DNA from: Phymatolithon calcareum | Lineage: Eukaryota > Rhodophyta > Florideophyceae > Hapalidiales | Assembly (NCBI GenBank): GCA_977006965.1 | Contig: OZ345384.1 | Span: 1,302,001-1,366,000 of the forward strand | Direction: 5' to 3' | DNA length: 64,000 bases | Shown here: positions 1-9,476 of the stretch, in pieces | How positions within the stretch are numbered: the stretch's first letter is position 1 | Layout of the letters: every line of letters starts with the position of its first letter | The notes under the pieces: model-generated | Seen by the model: the letters and a program-made list of their open reading frames with translations, nothing else | Databases searched by the model: none | Told to the model about the DNA's origin: nothing | Position numbers and translations under genes: made by a program

Positions 1-702
1 TGGCTGGACAATGCATCCTGTGATTTTACTCTGCGCTGGTTTCTCGCAGTCAGGATGTGATAGCTGTGCCGTAGATGCAGAGGGCTCAGGATCGTCCTGG
101 GACGCTTTGCTCTGTGACGGGGTGATAGGCGAGCCGACATTAGTCATCTGACTTTGAAAGGGAATAGTGATATCCTCGAGATCATATTCATCTTCGGTGG
201 CGTCTTTAGAATCACACCGTGTTCCGTGAACCTCGTTGTAGAGCTCAAACATGCGTCGAGCGCGGACACTTGTGCGCTGATCACGAGACCTCATTGAACG
301 CGCTTGCTTCCCGGCATCAGATATGGATTTTAGACGTTGAAGAGCAACTTCGAGGACGTCAATCCTTGACTCGAGCACAGTACATGGACGATCCGTCAAC
401 AAACAAGCGCACGGAACACTAAGAACGGCTCCAAACGGATCAAACACGGATGCGTTAGCCGGCGATAGTGTTGTCAGCAACTCACATATGAGGTTCGCGT
501 TTCGTTCAGCCTTGACAAGAGGACGCTTTGTGCCGGGAATGGTGAGGGGAGCTGACGGAGGGACAATATCGTCGATGAATGCGAACTTTCTCTTTTGCGC
601 AGTGGAAAGCCTCGTGTATGGCGATGTCAGATCCAAGTTGAATCCATCAGTGCGACGGCCCGGGTCTTGAGCTATAATTCCATACCATGCAACTGTCTGC
701 GG

Positions 703-709
703 AAAAAAA
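703..709 (-). other. Homopolymer frameshift in the methyltransferase-like gene
   Basis: The coding (minus) strand has a run of seven T here. The upstream frame stops 29-37 bases later at 672. One extra T would join it to the open frame that continues to position 1 and carries the motif I-like block. This may be a real deletion or a homopolymer error in the assembly. Confidence 0.6.
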
Positions 710-2209
710 CACCACGAGTCCTCTGAATACGTTCAGTGCGCGGTGTGAAGACGTAAGGGTCCTGCATGAGCTCAAAACCACCCGCCTCAAGTATGCGGTA
801 CCAATTGAAAAAGTTTCGCCACGAGACGAAAGCGAAGAATGCCCCTCCCGGCTTCAAAACCCTCTTTGCCAGATCCACCACCGCTTTCAAATTGTCGTCC
901 GAAATATCGGATGGAGGTTCAGTAAAGAAAATGTCATGCGTCGGTGGAGTGTCAGGGCCAAGGTGCTCCCGTTCGTAGCAGTATGGCGTCATATTGTAGA
1001 TGTTAATATGTTGGCGAGAGAGCACAGCCGACGTTAATGTAATGAAATCCGTCGAAATCGTGGAAGGAGCTGCATCCGGAAGCTGTATGAGCGCATGGGC
1101 AGCTGGTACCCCTTGGACGTCGGCATTTGTGGCGGCCGGTTCCGGAACGATGGGCCTGAGCTCCGGTAACAAAGGAGGCGATGCTTGAGATTCTGTCAAA
1201 GAGCGCTCCCATTTTGCAATCTTAATTTTCGCAAGTGCAGGACAAGCTCGCTTGTATGCATGAGCCAAAGTCGGAAGTAGGGTCGCATCGTTGCCAGCAT
1301 TAAAATCGATTTCCTTATCGAGCAGTGATGTTTTGAGCATATTGGCGCGCAGAGTCAGTATCTCAACTGGCCATGGGTCTCCATCCAAAACAGATTCAAA
1401 TTTTGCGATTTCTCTCCCAGCCATCTGCGCTTTTTCGAACATCTTATTCAGAAGATCGCCTTCGACGGGCTTACACTGGTTAGACCTAGCATGGGCTTTC
1501 AAGCGGGCTAACGCCGCCACACGGTGTTCATCAGCACCCTCTTCCTTGCACTCGACAAATAATTTTGCTTTCTGAAGTGTGGAAGAGAGGATAACCTTCT
1601 TAAAAACCCTGCAGTCAACATTCCTTCTAGGAACCCTTCGGCGGACGCGACTGTGAACTGTTTCAGGTTCTTCTGTGTTCAATAGGTCTCCAAGCTCGTT
1701 TACAACCCTGTCGGATAGTTCCAGTGCCACCCAACCCAAAATCCGATGCGAGCTGCTGGGGCTGCTTCCTTCTCCAAGCGCATATGTGCAAAGAGCATGT
1801 GGCGTGATCTTTCTCCTTCTTTCTTCAGGCAGTGCAGATTTCAGGGCGACAAGGTCTTGTCTGTGTGATGCAATTGAATCATAAACGGTAGGAGACCCCA
1901 GCGCCGATGCCTTATGCTTGTCGGTGAGATCACGGCGGTATGCTCGAAGCTCGACCAACGTGGTGTTCGCTGTTAATACTGTCACTGACCACGTTGTGCC
2001 AAGGTATCTTGACGGGTTTTCGTTTATCATCCTTCGTAGTGCCTCGTTCCGATATGCGCCCTTGACAATGCCGCACCAGTCCGAGTACTTCGAAACCTCT
2101 CGATCTTCCTCTTCTGAAGACATACCTTGATCTTCAATGAAATAAATTCGTGGGTAGCTGGACAGGTCACCAACGAGTCGGACAACCTTCGGCAAGGCAG
2201 AACCCAGAG

Positions 2210-2240
2210 TGCGACCTTACAATGTGCAGAAACGTCATCT
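2210..2240 (-). other. Second frame break in the methyltransferase-like gene
   Basis: The ATG-initiated frame (from 2482) and the long middle frame overlap here. The middle frame has no ATG before about 2124, and its upstream part is open back to this point, so a one- or two-base indel (or a very short intron) must link the two. Confidence 0.5.
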
Positions 2241-2482
2241 CCGCCGGACATCTTAAACATCAGACGCCTTATCCCAGACTCTGAGATTTGCCTGATCTTG
2301 ACATATGGGATGCAGCAAGCAGGAGGAAGTGATATATTCTCTGCACCGTCAATAAGGTGGGCGAAGTATTCTCGGGGAAATGCAGTTGAAGTGGAAGGTG
2401 CATCAGGATCGCTGTCACCCGTACGAGAAGGGGCGGGAGACCTCCCATTAGATTGCAGGCGAGTCTGGCGACGAGATGGCAT

Positions 2483-4480
2483 AGTGACCAGAGCAAGGAA
2501 AGAATGGTAAAATTTTGTGTCGAATTTGGGAAAGGATGAGGTTGTGGTTTGGCGAATGTACCATCAAACAATCCATGTCCAGCAGTGCTTAAATATGAAG
2601 ATTTGTGGAGGTTTACATATCGTAAGGCATCGCCAAGAACGACATTACTTTTGAGTCGGAAAGAGCGCAATCACAAAAAAGGCCGTCACAAGCTAGATGT
2701 AAAAGGCGGGAAAATGAACAAGCGCGGGAAATTGAGACAGAGTGGCATTGAGACACGAATTCATTTAAGGAAATGAACTATCAAAAGAATAAATGTTCAG
2801 CGCTTCCGAGAGTATCTGCTTGCTTTCCTCAGAATTGTAATAAAATAAATTTTGGAGAAACACAATGGGCCATGGGCCATCATAGACTTCTTCGGGGAGA
2901 CGTAGCTTCCATCCGTGAGTCTGAATTTTAAGATTAACGCTCCTATACGCCTCTGTGTAACTCTGGCAGTCCTGACGGGAGCATTATTAGCCAGAGCTTA
3001 ATGAATTATGAGGAGCATCCTGCTTCGACGTCGATTTCCTTATAATTTTTGGAATCGTGTTAATTGGGAGTGTGAATGACTGTCGCCGTGCACATGTTGT
3101 ATAACTATGAAGTGAGCGAAGTATATTAATTGCTGGAAAGATCGAATTTTATACTTGTAACGTAAGTCTTGGTGTAATATCCCCCGATAGACAATGTGAA
3201 ATTATCGTAAACAGAGAATTTTTCAATGAAAGCTATCAAAAGTGGGTACTGGTGGAACTCGTTTCTGTTCTAAAGATTCGAGGGCTCACATATTCTAACC
3301 TTGGGGTTTATGCCGGCGGTTTCCACAGGGATAATCTCATGTGCATAACACGTGTGCTCCTCCCCATATATCTGATCGCAAATCTTGAGTCAGCAGGAAG
3401 CGATACGTTGACTGTCTGTAATATTACGTGGATCATGATACTCGGGATGACCACTGGGATTTGTACTATGCGCGTCAATTTGAAGGACATCATGTTCTCA
3501 TCATGATGTCCTTTAAATTTACATGCTTGCTCATCATGGCGTGATGCCGTGATGAGCATGACCATTCTTACATCATGGCATCCCTTTAGTCATTGGTAGC
3601 TTTTGGGAGTAAATACAGACTAACCAGTATTCACGAGTCGCGTAAGAACAGGCATCCTCACGAAAGTGGTCAAACACATTCAAATTTTGAGATCACCAGA
3701 ACTGACATGGCGCATCGATGAACGGTGGCAAAAATCATTCAAATCGCTACAGCACATCATTCTATGCATCGAATATGCTGTCCCTTCGAAACGCCTCGTA
3801 ATCGTCTCGTCTCAGTAAAAAAATTTCTCTAAATTTAGACGACTGCTTTTTTCAATTTTGAGAGTGTTTATCGATATGTTCATTCATTTATTCATTTTTC
3901 GTATACCCCTTGTGGGGCTAGCAACACTTTGAGGGTCTAAGCTTCTTCCATTATAATCTATTTGTTGGGAGTTTGACTGATGTCTCCACGTCGAGGTCGC
4001 GGACGTCACCAAATATTGACACTGGGGTTGATCGGACGCAGTGAAATATCAGTTGACGTATCAAGCGACTTTCGTCCATCCTAAGAATGTGTCCAGCCGA
4101 CTAAATCGTATGTCTCTGGCGCACAATATCGCATCGATAGTGGGATCCCTACACTCGCCAGTAATTGGTCTTCCCGATATTCTAGAAATCATCATGACGC
4201 CTGTAGATCTGAGTTTTTTTACAAACATTTTCAGTTACATTCCATGATTGGAAACCGTAGAGGAGAGTTGATTGGACAGAGGAGTGCAGGATACGTAATC
4301 GGAGATCCTGAGATCGGATCTTGTCCGTGAGAATCCGTTTGCGTATGATACGAGAACCAAATTTTTAATCAACTGTTATATCTACGAATGTTGTACAGTA
4401 TTCCTATCGATGCCTGTTCTTAGGCGACTTGGGCGTTAAATTGCAAGTTAAATTTTTTTGTTGACGCAGAATTAGGAAGA
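2483..4480. other. Intergenic stretch without a supported gene
   Basis: AT-rich sequence with only short, unrecognised frames on both strands. The only structure seen is a pair of adjacent hairpins at 3479-3556, listed separately. Confidence 0.6.
3479..3556. repeat. Two adjacent short hairpins
   Basis: AAGGACATCATG (3483-3494) is repeated inverted at 3502-3513 with a 7-base loop. Next to it, CTCATCATGGC (3530-3540) pairs with 3546-3556 with one mismatch and a 5-base loop. Confidence 0.6.
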
Positions 4481-4490
4481 GATTAAAATT
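4481..4490. repeat. Left target-site duplication of the MULE
   Basis: GATTAAAATT lies immediately outside the left terminal inverted repeat and is found identically at 5831-5840. Ten bases is within the 8-11 bp usual for Mutator-like insertions. Confidence 0.9.
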
Positions 4491-4572
4491 GAGGAAGTTC
4501 GCTGCATGGACCGAAAAAGGTGGCAAAATTCGCTAAATCGACACCCTTGCAAAAACTACTACTCGTTATGAT
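4491..4572 (+). repeat. Left terminal inverted repeat of the MULE
   Basis: The 82 bp read inverted at 5748-5830 with only a few substitutions and a one-base length difference. The inner end is the shared CGTTATGAT. Confidence 0.9.
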
Positions 4573-5108
4573 TTCAGCTAGACAGCCGCTTATCATTACA
4601 AGTAATTAAGAGGATTTATTGAGAAGGTACCATGGGTCCCAACTTGAGGAAAGTCGGCACGTTTCTAATCGCGTTACACTAGCATCGAGAGTTGTCAGTT
4701 ATCTTATTCAGAATTTCATAATATCACGTCAATGGCTCGCACCACTTCATTCTCTTCGGTAGGGGTCCATGTGGGCTTCTTCAGGGTTCTGCTGAGTGTA
4801 CCAATTGCCCATGCTCCTTGACTACCCATGTATTCAATCAGCTTCCTTATTATTACACTACTAATCCGCTACGCAAAGTACTCTGCACCTCGTCGCATTC
4901 GACTGCTGAGCTAACTCACAACGCTCTCGCCCGAACCGTCTGAACTCATGGAGAAGATGGAGCTCGTGCTAAGGGTGGGTGACTGCCCTGGAGCAAACTT
5001 TTACGACGTTGTCAACCTCGTAATCGCCCACAACACGTCTATTGGCAAGGCAGGTTCCTCACGCCTTGCTGCTACAAGAAGCACCAGGAAATACTCTGAC
5101 CGGAGAAG

Positions 5109-5761
5109 TCACTCGTGGAGCCGGAGGTCATCGAAAGTGACATGCTGAGGTTTGTTGTTAGCAGCCAAGTGACACCATTCCCTGTGGTAGTTAACAGTGA
5201 CTACCGCGCTACATGCTCTTGCCGCCACTTTGAAGAGCACCAGCGGCAATGTATCCACGTCGTCGCTACACTTTTGTAATGTTCTAGACGCTTGGCGCAG
5301 CATCGAGTCGCGTTCGACCCGTGAAACAAGATCTGGTGTGGGACGCATGGCTATTGATAACGTGGGCCAAGCAACACGAGAGCATCATCATTCGTGTTGC
5401 AGTCACTGATTACCAGCTAGTAGAGGATGATTTGGTTCCGTTTGACCTTGTCGCTAAGCTGGGCCGCAAGCACAAGAGGCCCTACTTCCCGTCCGAAATG
5501 AGGTCCCGTCACGGCTCCTCGTGCGGAAACAACGGTTACTTCTCGCAGACATGCGCCAAGCCGAACATCCGCAATATTGTTGAGGCGAAGAGAAAACACA
5601 TCGACAAAGCGGCTCAGTCCATGATAATTGACCTCACCGCCTGCGATGACAGAGATGCTACTTGCGACGAGGAGCTGAAGTATAGAGCGTTGCGCATGAT
5701 GAAATATTATTTTTTTGATAAGTTTATTTCTATGGAGTGTTCTGTGTATCATAACGAGTAG
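5109..5761 (+). pseudogene. MULE transposase C-terminal remnant (SWIM plus zinc knuckle)
   Basis: The frame 5109-5279 encodes a block ending in CSCRHFEEHQRQCIH, a good match to the SWIM finger pattern CxC...CxH found near the C-terminus of MULE transposases (about 5214-5258). A stop follows. A second frame, open from about 5321 to 5761, carries SCGNNGYFSQTCAKP (about 5518-5565), which resembles the CCHC knuckle that often follows SWIM; the histidine position is replaced by tyrosine. The two parts are in different frames, and the DDE core that should precede them is absent. The assignment rests on this order of motifs and on the MULE-type ends around it. Confidence 0.7.
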
Positions 5762-5830
5762 TAGTTATTGCAAGGGGTGCCGATTTAGCGAATTTTGCCA
5801 CCTTTTTCGGTCCATGCAGCGAATTTCCTC
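5748..5830 (-). repeat. Right terminal inverted repeat of the MULE
   Basis: This is the reverse complement of 4491-4572 with a few substitutions. It is followed at once by the second copy of the 10-bp target duplication at 5831-5840. Confidence 0.9.
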
Positions 5831-5840
5831 GATTAAAATT
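5831..5840. repeat. Right target-site duplication of the MULE
   Basis: GATTAAAATT, identical to 4481-4490. Confidence 0.9.
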
Positions 5841-6931
5841 TATTGTTCTCGTTGCAAAGCTGTTGTCTTGACGCGGTCTTGGGAAAATACTGCTCTTCCG
5901 CACTTCAATGGGAGGTGCTTCTGCACTTCTCTGCACGTCAGCGAACAGGTTGAAACGCATTTGTGCATGTGATTTTAGGGAAACGTAAATCGCGCAAAGG
6001 TCAAATGGAAATCTCCAATCTTAACCTATCTCAGAGAGCGGAGCTGGAAGCACAGGTAATAAACGTTGCCCACAAATGAAATCATTCTAATACATGGGAA
6101 TTCAATTTTTGGAGCATATCTATGGGCCACCAAGAAAGATTCTAAACTACTTAGGGGCCCTTATGCTTCAAATACGTGGGACGCGACGTGTTCAGTCAGG
6201 ATCTTGGCGTGACGCCGGCAGCTGACAAATTGCTCCAGACGATATCATTCATGCATGAAGTATTCATAGGAACTTATATGTTTTATATTTTTTGGCTGCA
6301 GTCAAGAGCAGATCCCACTGTGACACAATGTAAGCTTCTTCTGGCAGTACAGTGTGACGCGGGAACGGTCAAGAGCTCATTCTTGGCATGCGATGAATCT
6401 CTGTGCTGCATTCCGGCTTACTGCCATAAAATAGAAACAGAATAAAAGACTTTTAGAAAATGAAAGGATATGCATAGATTCGAACTTCCGGCCTCCTGCA
6501 TGCCACGGCACCACCTCTGCAGGATATCAATTATTGGACCAATAGAAACAATCGGAGGCTAATTACAGTAACGCACGAGTCTCGTATGCACAGTATGAAA
6601 TCAACAGAGGAAACAGATGAGAAAGAATTGATACTGCGCGAGAAAATGTACATATCCATGTTTTCGGAATTCTCAGTTTAAAATTGGAGACGTCTAAACT
6701 TGGAGCACAATTTTTGCTGACAAAAGACAATTACGAGGGTTTTCAAAGCGACGCCATATTAGATGCAAAGACTACACGTACAGTAGCTAGATCTTGCACT
6801 CAATTAGATAACGTACAGCACATTCCGATAACATTTGCGCGATATAGCCTTTAATGGATTTTTGGCCCTGTTCAAAAATTTGAAGCCGCAAATATTGTTG
6901 TCTCAAAATTTAATTGCGTTTGACAAGTATA
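5841..6931. other. Intergenic stretch without a supported gene
   Basis: Only short unrecognised frames. A minus-strand GTTCGAATC near 6482 resembles a tRNA B box, but no cloverleaf can be folded around it. Confidence 0.55.
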
Positions 6932-7123
6932 GGTTGTCAACCGACTTCGAGGGATGACATCGGTCAGGCGTTGCACAAGGGGAATCCTGAGGGTATGACG
7001 TGAAACCAAGGAAGACCCGAGGGCTGTAAGCCCGAGGGGATTTCGAGGTTTCAGGGCATTCCCGAGGAATTTCCCGCGGGCGACGCTTGACCGATGTCAT
7101 TCCCGATGAGGAGGTTAACAACC
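6932..7123. repeat. 192-bp imperfect palindrome upstream of the tyrosine recombinase
   Basis: Arms 6932-6974 and 7080-7123 are inverted copies, starting GGTTGTCAACC and ending GGTTAACAACC. The inner sequence is also largely self-complementary, around AGGGCTgtaAGCCC near 7025. Each arm carries a GGGA(A)TGACATC motif (6951 forward, 7093-7104 inverted), the same core as the iterons at 9264-9414. Confidence 0.8.
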
Positions 7124-7126
7124 TGC

Positions 7127-7140
7127 TTGTCTCACGGTAT
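7127..7140 (+). repeat. Left 14-bp inverted repeat of the recombinase cassette
   Basis: TTGTCTCACGGTAT is found exactly inverted at 9463-9476. The pair brackets the recombinase gene and its iterons. Confidence 0.8.
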
Positions 7141-7370
7141 TTGAACGGCTACAAAAGCACATGCAGACTGTCGACTTAACGGCTGTGATTTTTACCCACC
7201 GCACCGTTCGATGTCGGCAATATCAGTTCACAAGCATCGAAACACACGCACACTGTCGGCGCTACAGCAGTATGTTTTACAAAACGCACCGTTTGATGGG
7301 GCACACTGTCGACAGCGCTGTCGCTCCAGCGCAAATGTTCGCCGTCGAGTCCGGGTCTGCATCCATCGCC

Positions 7371-7470
7371 TCCTGTCCGCTCACTGTTGCTCACCGTCGC
7401 TCGCCGCCGCTCAACACCGCTCACCATCGCTCGCCACCGCTCGCCGCTGATCACTGTCGCTCGCCAATCT
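7371..7470 (+). repeat. 10-bp minisatellite upstream of the recombinase start
   Basis: About ten tandem 10-mers with consensus TCRCCRYCGC, in strict 10-base register, end 45 bases before the ATG at 7516. A 10-bp period is close to one helical turn. The repeat could be a leader or promoter element. Confidence 0.75.
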
Positions 7471-7515
7471 CGTTCGTCTCCGAGCTCCAAGAAATCGCAA
7501 CGCTCTTCTACATCG

Positions 7516-9018
7516 ATGTCGGGGCCGCCGGGAGTGGACGACGGCAATGAATTCAATTTCTCGTTGCCGAGTTCAGAAAGGGCAGAAGAGCTGAAGGGAA
7601 AGTTCTTTCCGGAAAACACGCAAAGAGGCACCGACTATAGCGTTCGGGCCCTGGCGCGATTTATTGTAAATGGCGACTACAAGGACCGTTATTTCAATAC
7701 GGAACCTCATTTGCGGTCTCTTTTTCTCGGGAACAAGGCTGCTGTTGTGGAATTCGAAGTTTCACAACTTAAGAAGTTGCTTTTTGAGAACTGCGTGCTG
7801 GATGAGTGCGTCCCTGTAAAGCAGCAGAAGAGGATTAATCATTTCTTGATCGAGTTTGCCGTCAACTATCGGAGCGCAAAGCAGAAGAAAGCGGTCACGC
7901 CAAACACTATGAAGTTCTACATATGTGGGATTCAGCGTGCGTTTGAAGCATGGGGTTTCAAAATGAATTTGTTTTCAGGCCCAGTCTTCGCGGATAAAAA
8001 CGACGGGCTTCTGTGCGTTCTTGACAACCTTTTTGCCGAGCAACAAGCCAACGGCGTGACCGTAAAAGGTCACAATGTGCTACCCAGGGATGACATTAAG
8101 ACTCTTCTAACATCGAATAGCTGTTCAGCATCTACCGCCGCAGGGTATCTGAATCGCCTTGTACTGATTATTGGAATTTCCCTTGGTATTCGCACCACTG
8201 CGATGTGGAAGCTTCGCGTTTCCCAATTTGAGTACATTCGGGCGAAAGGGGAATCCGTGATTCAGTTTACGGAGATTGTCGGAAGCAAAGAAGGAGCGTC
8301 GAAAACTAGAAGAGGTGGCCTGCGTGCCATTACAAAGAAGGCTGTCAAGATTTACATCTGGAACAGGGATATGCTGGACGGAACATTGAATGTGTATGAA
8401 CACATTCACAGCTACTTGGAAACACGGAAGTCGATGGAGATGAAAACGGAGCACGCGGACAGGTTCTTCTTGCAAATTAACACAAAAGGAAAAACTCTAA
8501 GCGACTTTTTCCGCAAGCAGGTTATCGGAAAAAACTCATTCGGCAAAATTATTCCCAATCTTTGCGATGAGGTTGGAATCCAAGGCACTGGCGTCAACGA
8601 TTGTGTTACAACTCACTGTCTTCGTGGCACTATGATTACGCTATTACTGGAAGCCGGACATTCTGACACCACGGTTATGCTTCGCTCCGGTCACGCACAG
8701 GTTGAGAGCGTTCTGAGCTACACAAACTTGCAAGGGGACAAGGGTCTTCAGCAACAAATGGATATATTCAAAGATACGAACCCCGACATTGATGTGAATG
8801 AGCCGAAGGAGAAGAAACAGAAGAAAATGGAGCCTACTACGGAGTCCAAGGAGAATATGAAAGGCGAACTTGCTTTGAAAAGTGCAATTCAAACATCCCC
8901 AGGAGAGCAATCTCCCCCAGTGCGCTCGCAGAGCGGCATTGGAAGCAGTTCTATGTCCGGATTCGAAAATGTTAACGCAAACTCTATTAACGTAACGATC
9001 AACCATAACTACCAGTAG
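7516..9018 (+). CDS. Tyrosine recombinase (Crypton/DUF3504-like), intact, 500 aa
   Basis: This is a site-specific DNA recombinase that would cut and rejoin DNA through a tyrosine-DNA intermediate. From the ATG at 7516, an N-terminal helical core-binding region (about residues 60-215) precedes the catalytic domain. The catalytic set is complete: R226 (SLGIRTT), H367 and R370 (THCLRGT), H393 (RSGHAQ) and Y402 (LSYTNL). A lysine/glutamate-rich tail (about 420-460) and an asparagine-rich end follow. The overall pattern resembles Crypton-type YR elements and the DUF3504 proteins derived from them. The frame is open further upstream (to about 7387), but without an ATG and through the minisatellite. 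The flanking palindrome, 14-bp inverted repeats and iterons suggest its own substrate sites. No reverse transcriptase lies beside it, so a DIRS retroelement is less likely. Confidence 0.9.
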   Translation: MSGPPGVDDGNEFNFSLPSSERAEELKGKFFPENTQRGTDYSVRALARFIVNGDYKDRYFNTEPHLRSLFLGNKAAVVEFEVSQLKKLLFENCVLDECVPVKQQKRINHFLIEFAVNYRSAKQKKAVTPNTMKFYICGIQRAFEAWGFKMNLFSGPVFADKNDGLLCVLDNLFAEQQANGVTVKGHNVLPRDDIKTLLTSNSCSASTAAGYLNRLVLIIGISLGIRTTAMWKLRVSQFEYIRAKGESVIQFTEIVGSKEGASKTRRGGLRAITKKAVKIYIWNRDMLDGTLNVYEHIHSYLETRKSMEMKTEHADRFFLQINTKGKTLSDFFRKQVIGKNSFGKIIPNLCDEVGIQGTGVNDCVTTHCLRGTMITLLLEAGHSDTTVMLRSGHAQVESVLSYTNLQGDKGLQQQMDIFKDTNPDIDVNEPKEKKQKKMEPTTESKENMKGELALKSAIQTSPGEQSPPVRSQSGIGSSSMSGFENVNANSINVTINHNYQ

Positions 9019-9193
9019 ATAATAGTGCGTGCTTTTGTTAGAGTGTATTCAACTTGTTTAAAGTAAAGTTGAAATCAGAGAAACCTATCCGAAGTTAACG
9101 ATCAACGACAACAAAAACTGGATAATAACGTGAGCTTTTCTTAGAGTGCATTCATTCAACATGTATTAAAATAAAGTTGAAACCAAAGAAACC
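8994..9193 (+). repeat. Tandem duplication of the recombinase gene 3' end
   Basis: Unit 8994-9085 (last codons, stop and 3' sequence) is repeated with divergence at 9097-9193. Both start AACGATCAAC and end with GAAACC. Confidence 0.7.
9170..9175 (+). promoter_or_regulatory. Possible polyadenylation signal for the recombinase gene
   Basis: AATAAA lies 152 bases after the stop codon, inside the second unit of the 3' duplication. The first unit has AGTAAA at the same place. Confidence 0.4.
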
Positions 9194-9263
9194 GACCATT
9201 TGTGGTACGCATGTGGCTCTAACAAAAATGTTTAGGCACGTTTCATAACCTACAGCCCTGAGG

Positions 9264-9414
9264 GGGAAAGACATCAGCAAGCGGGAAAGACATCATCGAG
9301 CGGGAAAGACATCGGAGAGCGGGAAAGACATCAGCGAGCGGGAATGACATCAGCCAATAGTGGGCCTCTATTATTGCTCCAGCGGGAATGACATCGCTGA
9401 GCGGGAAAGACATC
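9264..9414 (+). repeat. 19-bp iteron array downstream of the recombinase
   Basis: Seven copies of GGGAA(A/T)GACATC start at 9264, 9283, 9302, 9321, 9340, 9384 and 9403. The first five and the last two are exactly 19 bases apart. The same core appears in both arms of the palindrome at 6932-7123. Likely recombinase binding sites, by inference from position and repetition. Confidence 0.85.
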
Positions 9415-9462
9415 AGATCATATGCTCACCCGCCCAAGAAAATAATCAATTATTTTCCCCCC

Positions 9463-9476
9463 ATACCGTGAGACAA
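9463..9476 (-). repeat. Right 14-bp inverted repeat of the recombinase cassette
   Basis: ATACCGTGAGACAA is the exact reverse complement of 7127-7140. Confidence 0.8.

Larger units (their letters stand above)
1..2482 (-). pseudogene. Degenerate DNA adenine methyltransferase-like gene, frameshifted, cut by the window edge
   Basis: The first ATG is at 2482. One frame runs to about 2220, a second from about 2220 to 672, and a third from about 712 to position 1, still open at the edge. The middle frame ends with a methylase-like block (about 700-950) holding FFTEPPSDI and LKPGGAFFAFVSW, which resemble motif IV (D/N/S-PP-Y/F) and the strand after it. The third frame (about 430-480) has VFDPFGAVLSV followed by an acidic strand end, resembling motif I (DPFxGxGT). 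Motif IV before motif I is the beta-class order of N6-adenine/N4-cytosine methyltransferases. Both motifs are off consensus: TEPPS has no aromatic residue and the glycines of motif I are reduced, so activity is doubtful. The N-terminal 400 residues are unrecognised. A second partial copy lies at 13830-14705, which suggests a mobile or repeated gene. Confidence 0.6.
4491..5830 (+). mobile_element. Mutator-like element (MULE), decayed, 1340 bp
   Basis: The element is bounded by long terminal inverted repeats (4491-4572 and 5748-5830) that differ at only a few positions and begin GAGGAA. It is flanked by a perfect 10-bp duplication, GATTAAAATT. Inside are coding traces of a MULE transposase C-terminus: a SWIM zinc finger followed by a CCHC-like knuckle. 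At 1340 bp it is too short for a full transposase, and the DDE core is not visible, so it is an internally deleted copy that would need a transposase supplied elsewhere. Confidence 0.88.

Noticed and set aside
6470-6545. tRNA-like signal on the minus strand (GTTCGAATC)
   Set aside because: Only a B-box match; no T-stem, anticodon stem or acceptor pairing can be formed around it.
7176-7631. 151-codon minus-strand frame upstream of the recombinase
   Set aside because: Created by the 10-bp minisatellite read on the other strand.
9264-9414. CRISPR-like regular array
   Set aside because: Repeats are 12 bases with 7-base spacers of similar sequence, in a eukaryotic transposon context, with no cas genes.
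6932-9476. DIRS-type retroelement as the identity of the recombinase cassette
   Set aside because: No reverse transcriptase or RNase H lies within several kilobases, and the terminal layout does not show split direct repeats.
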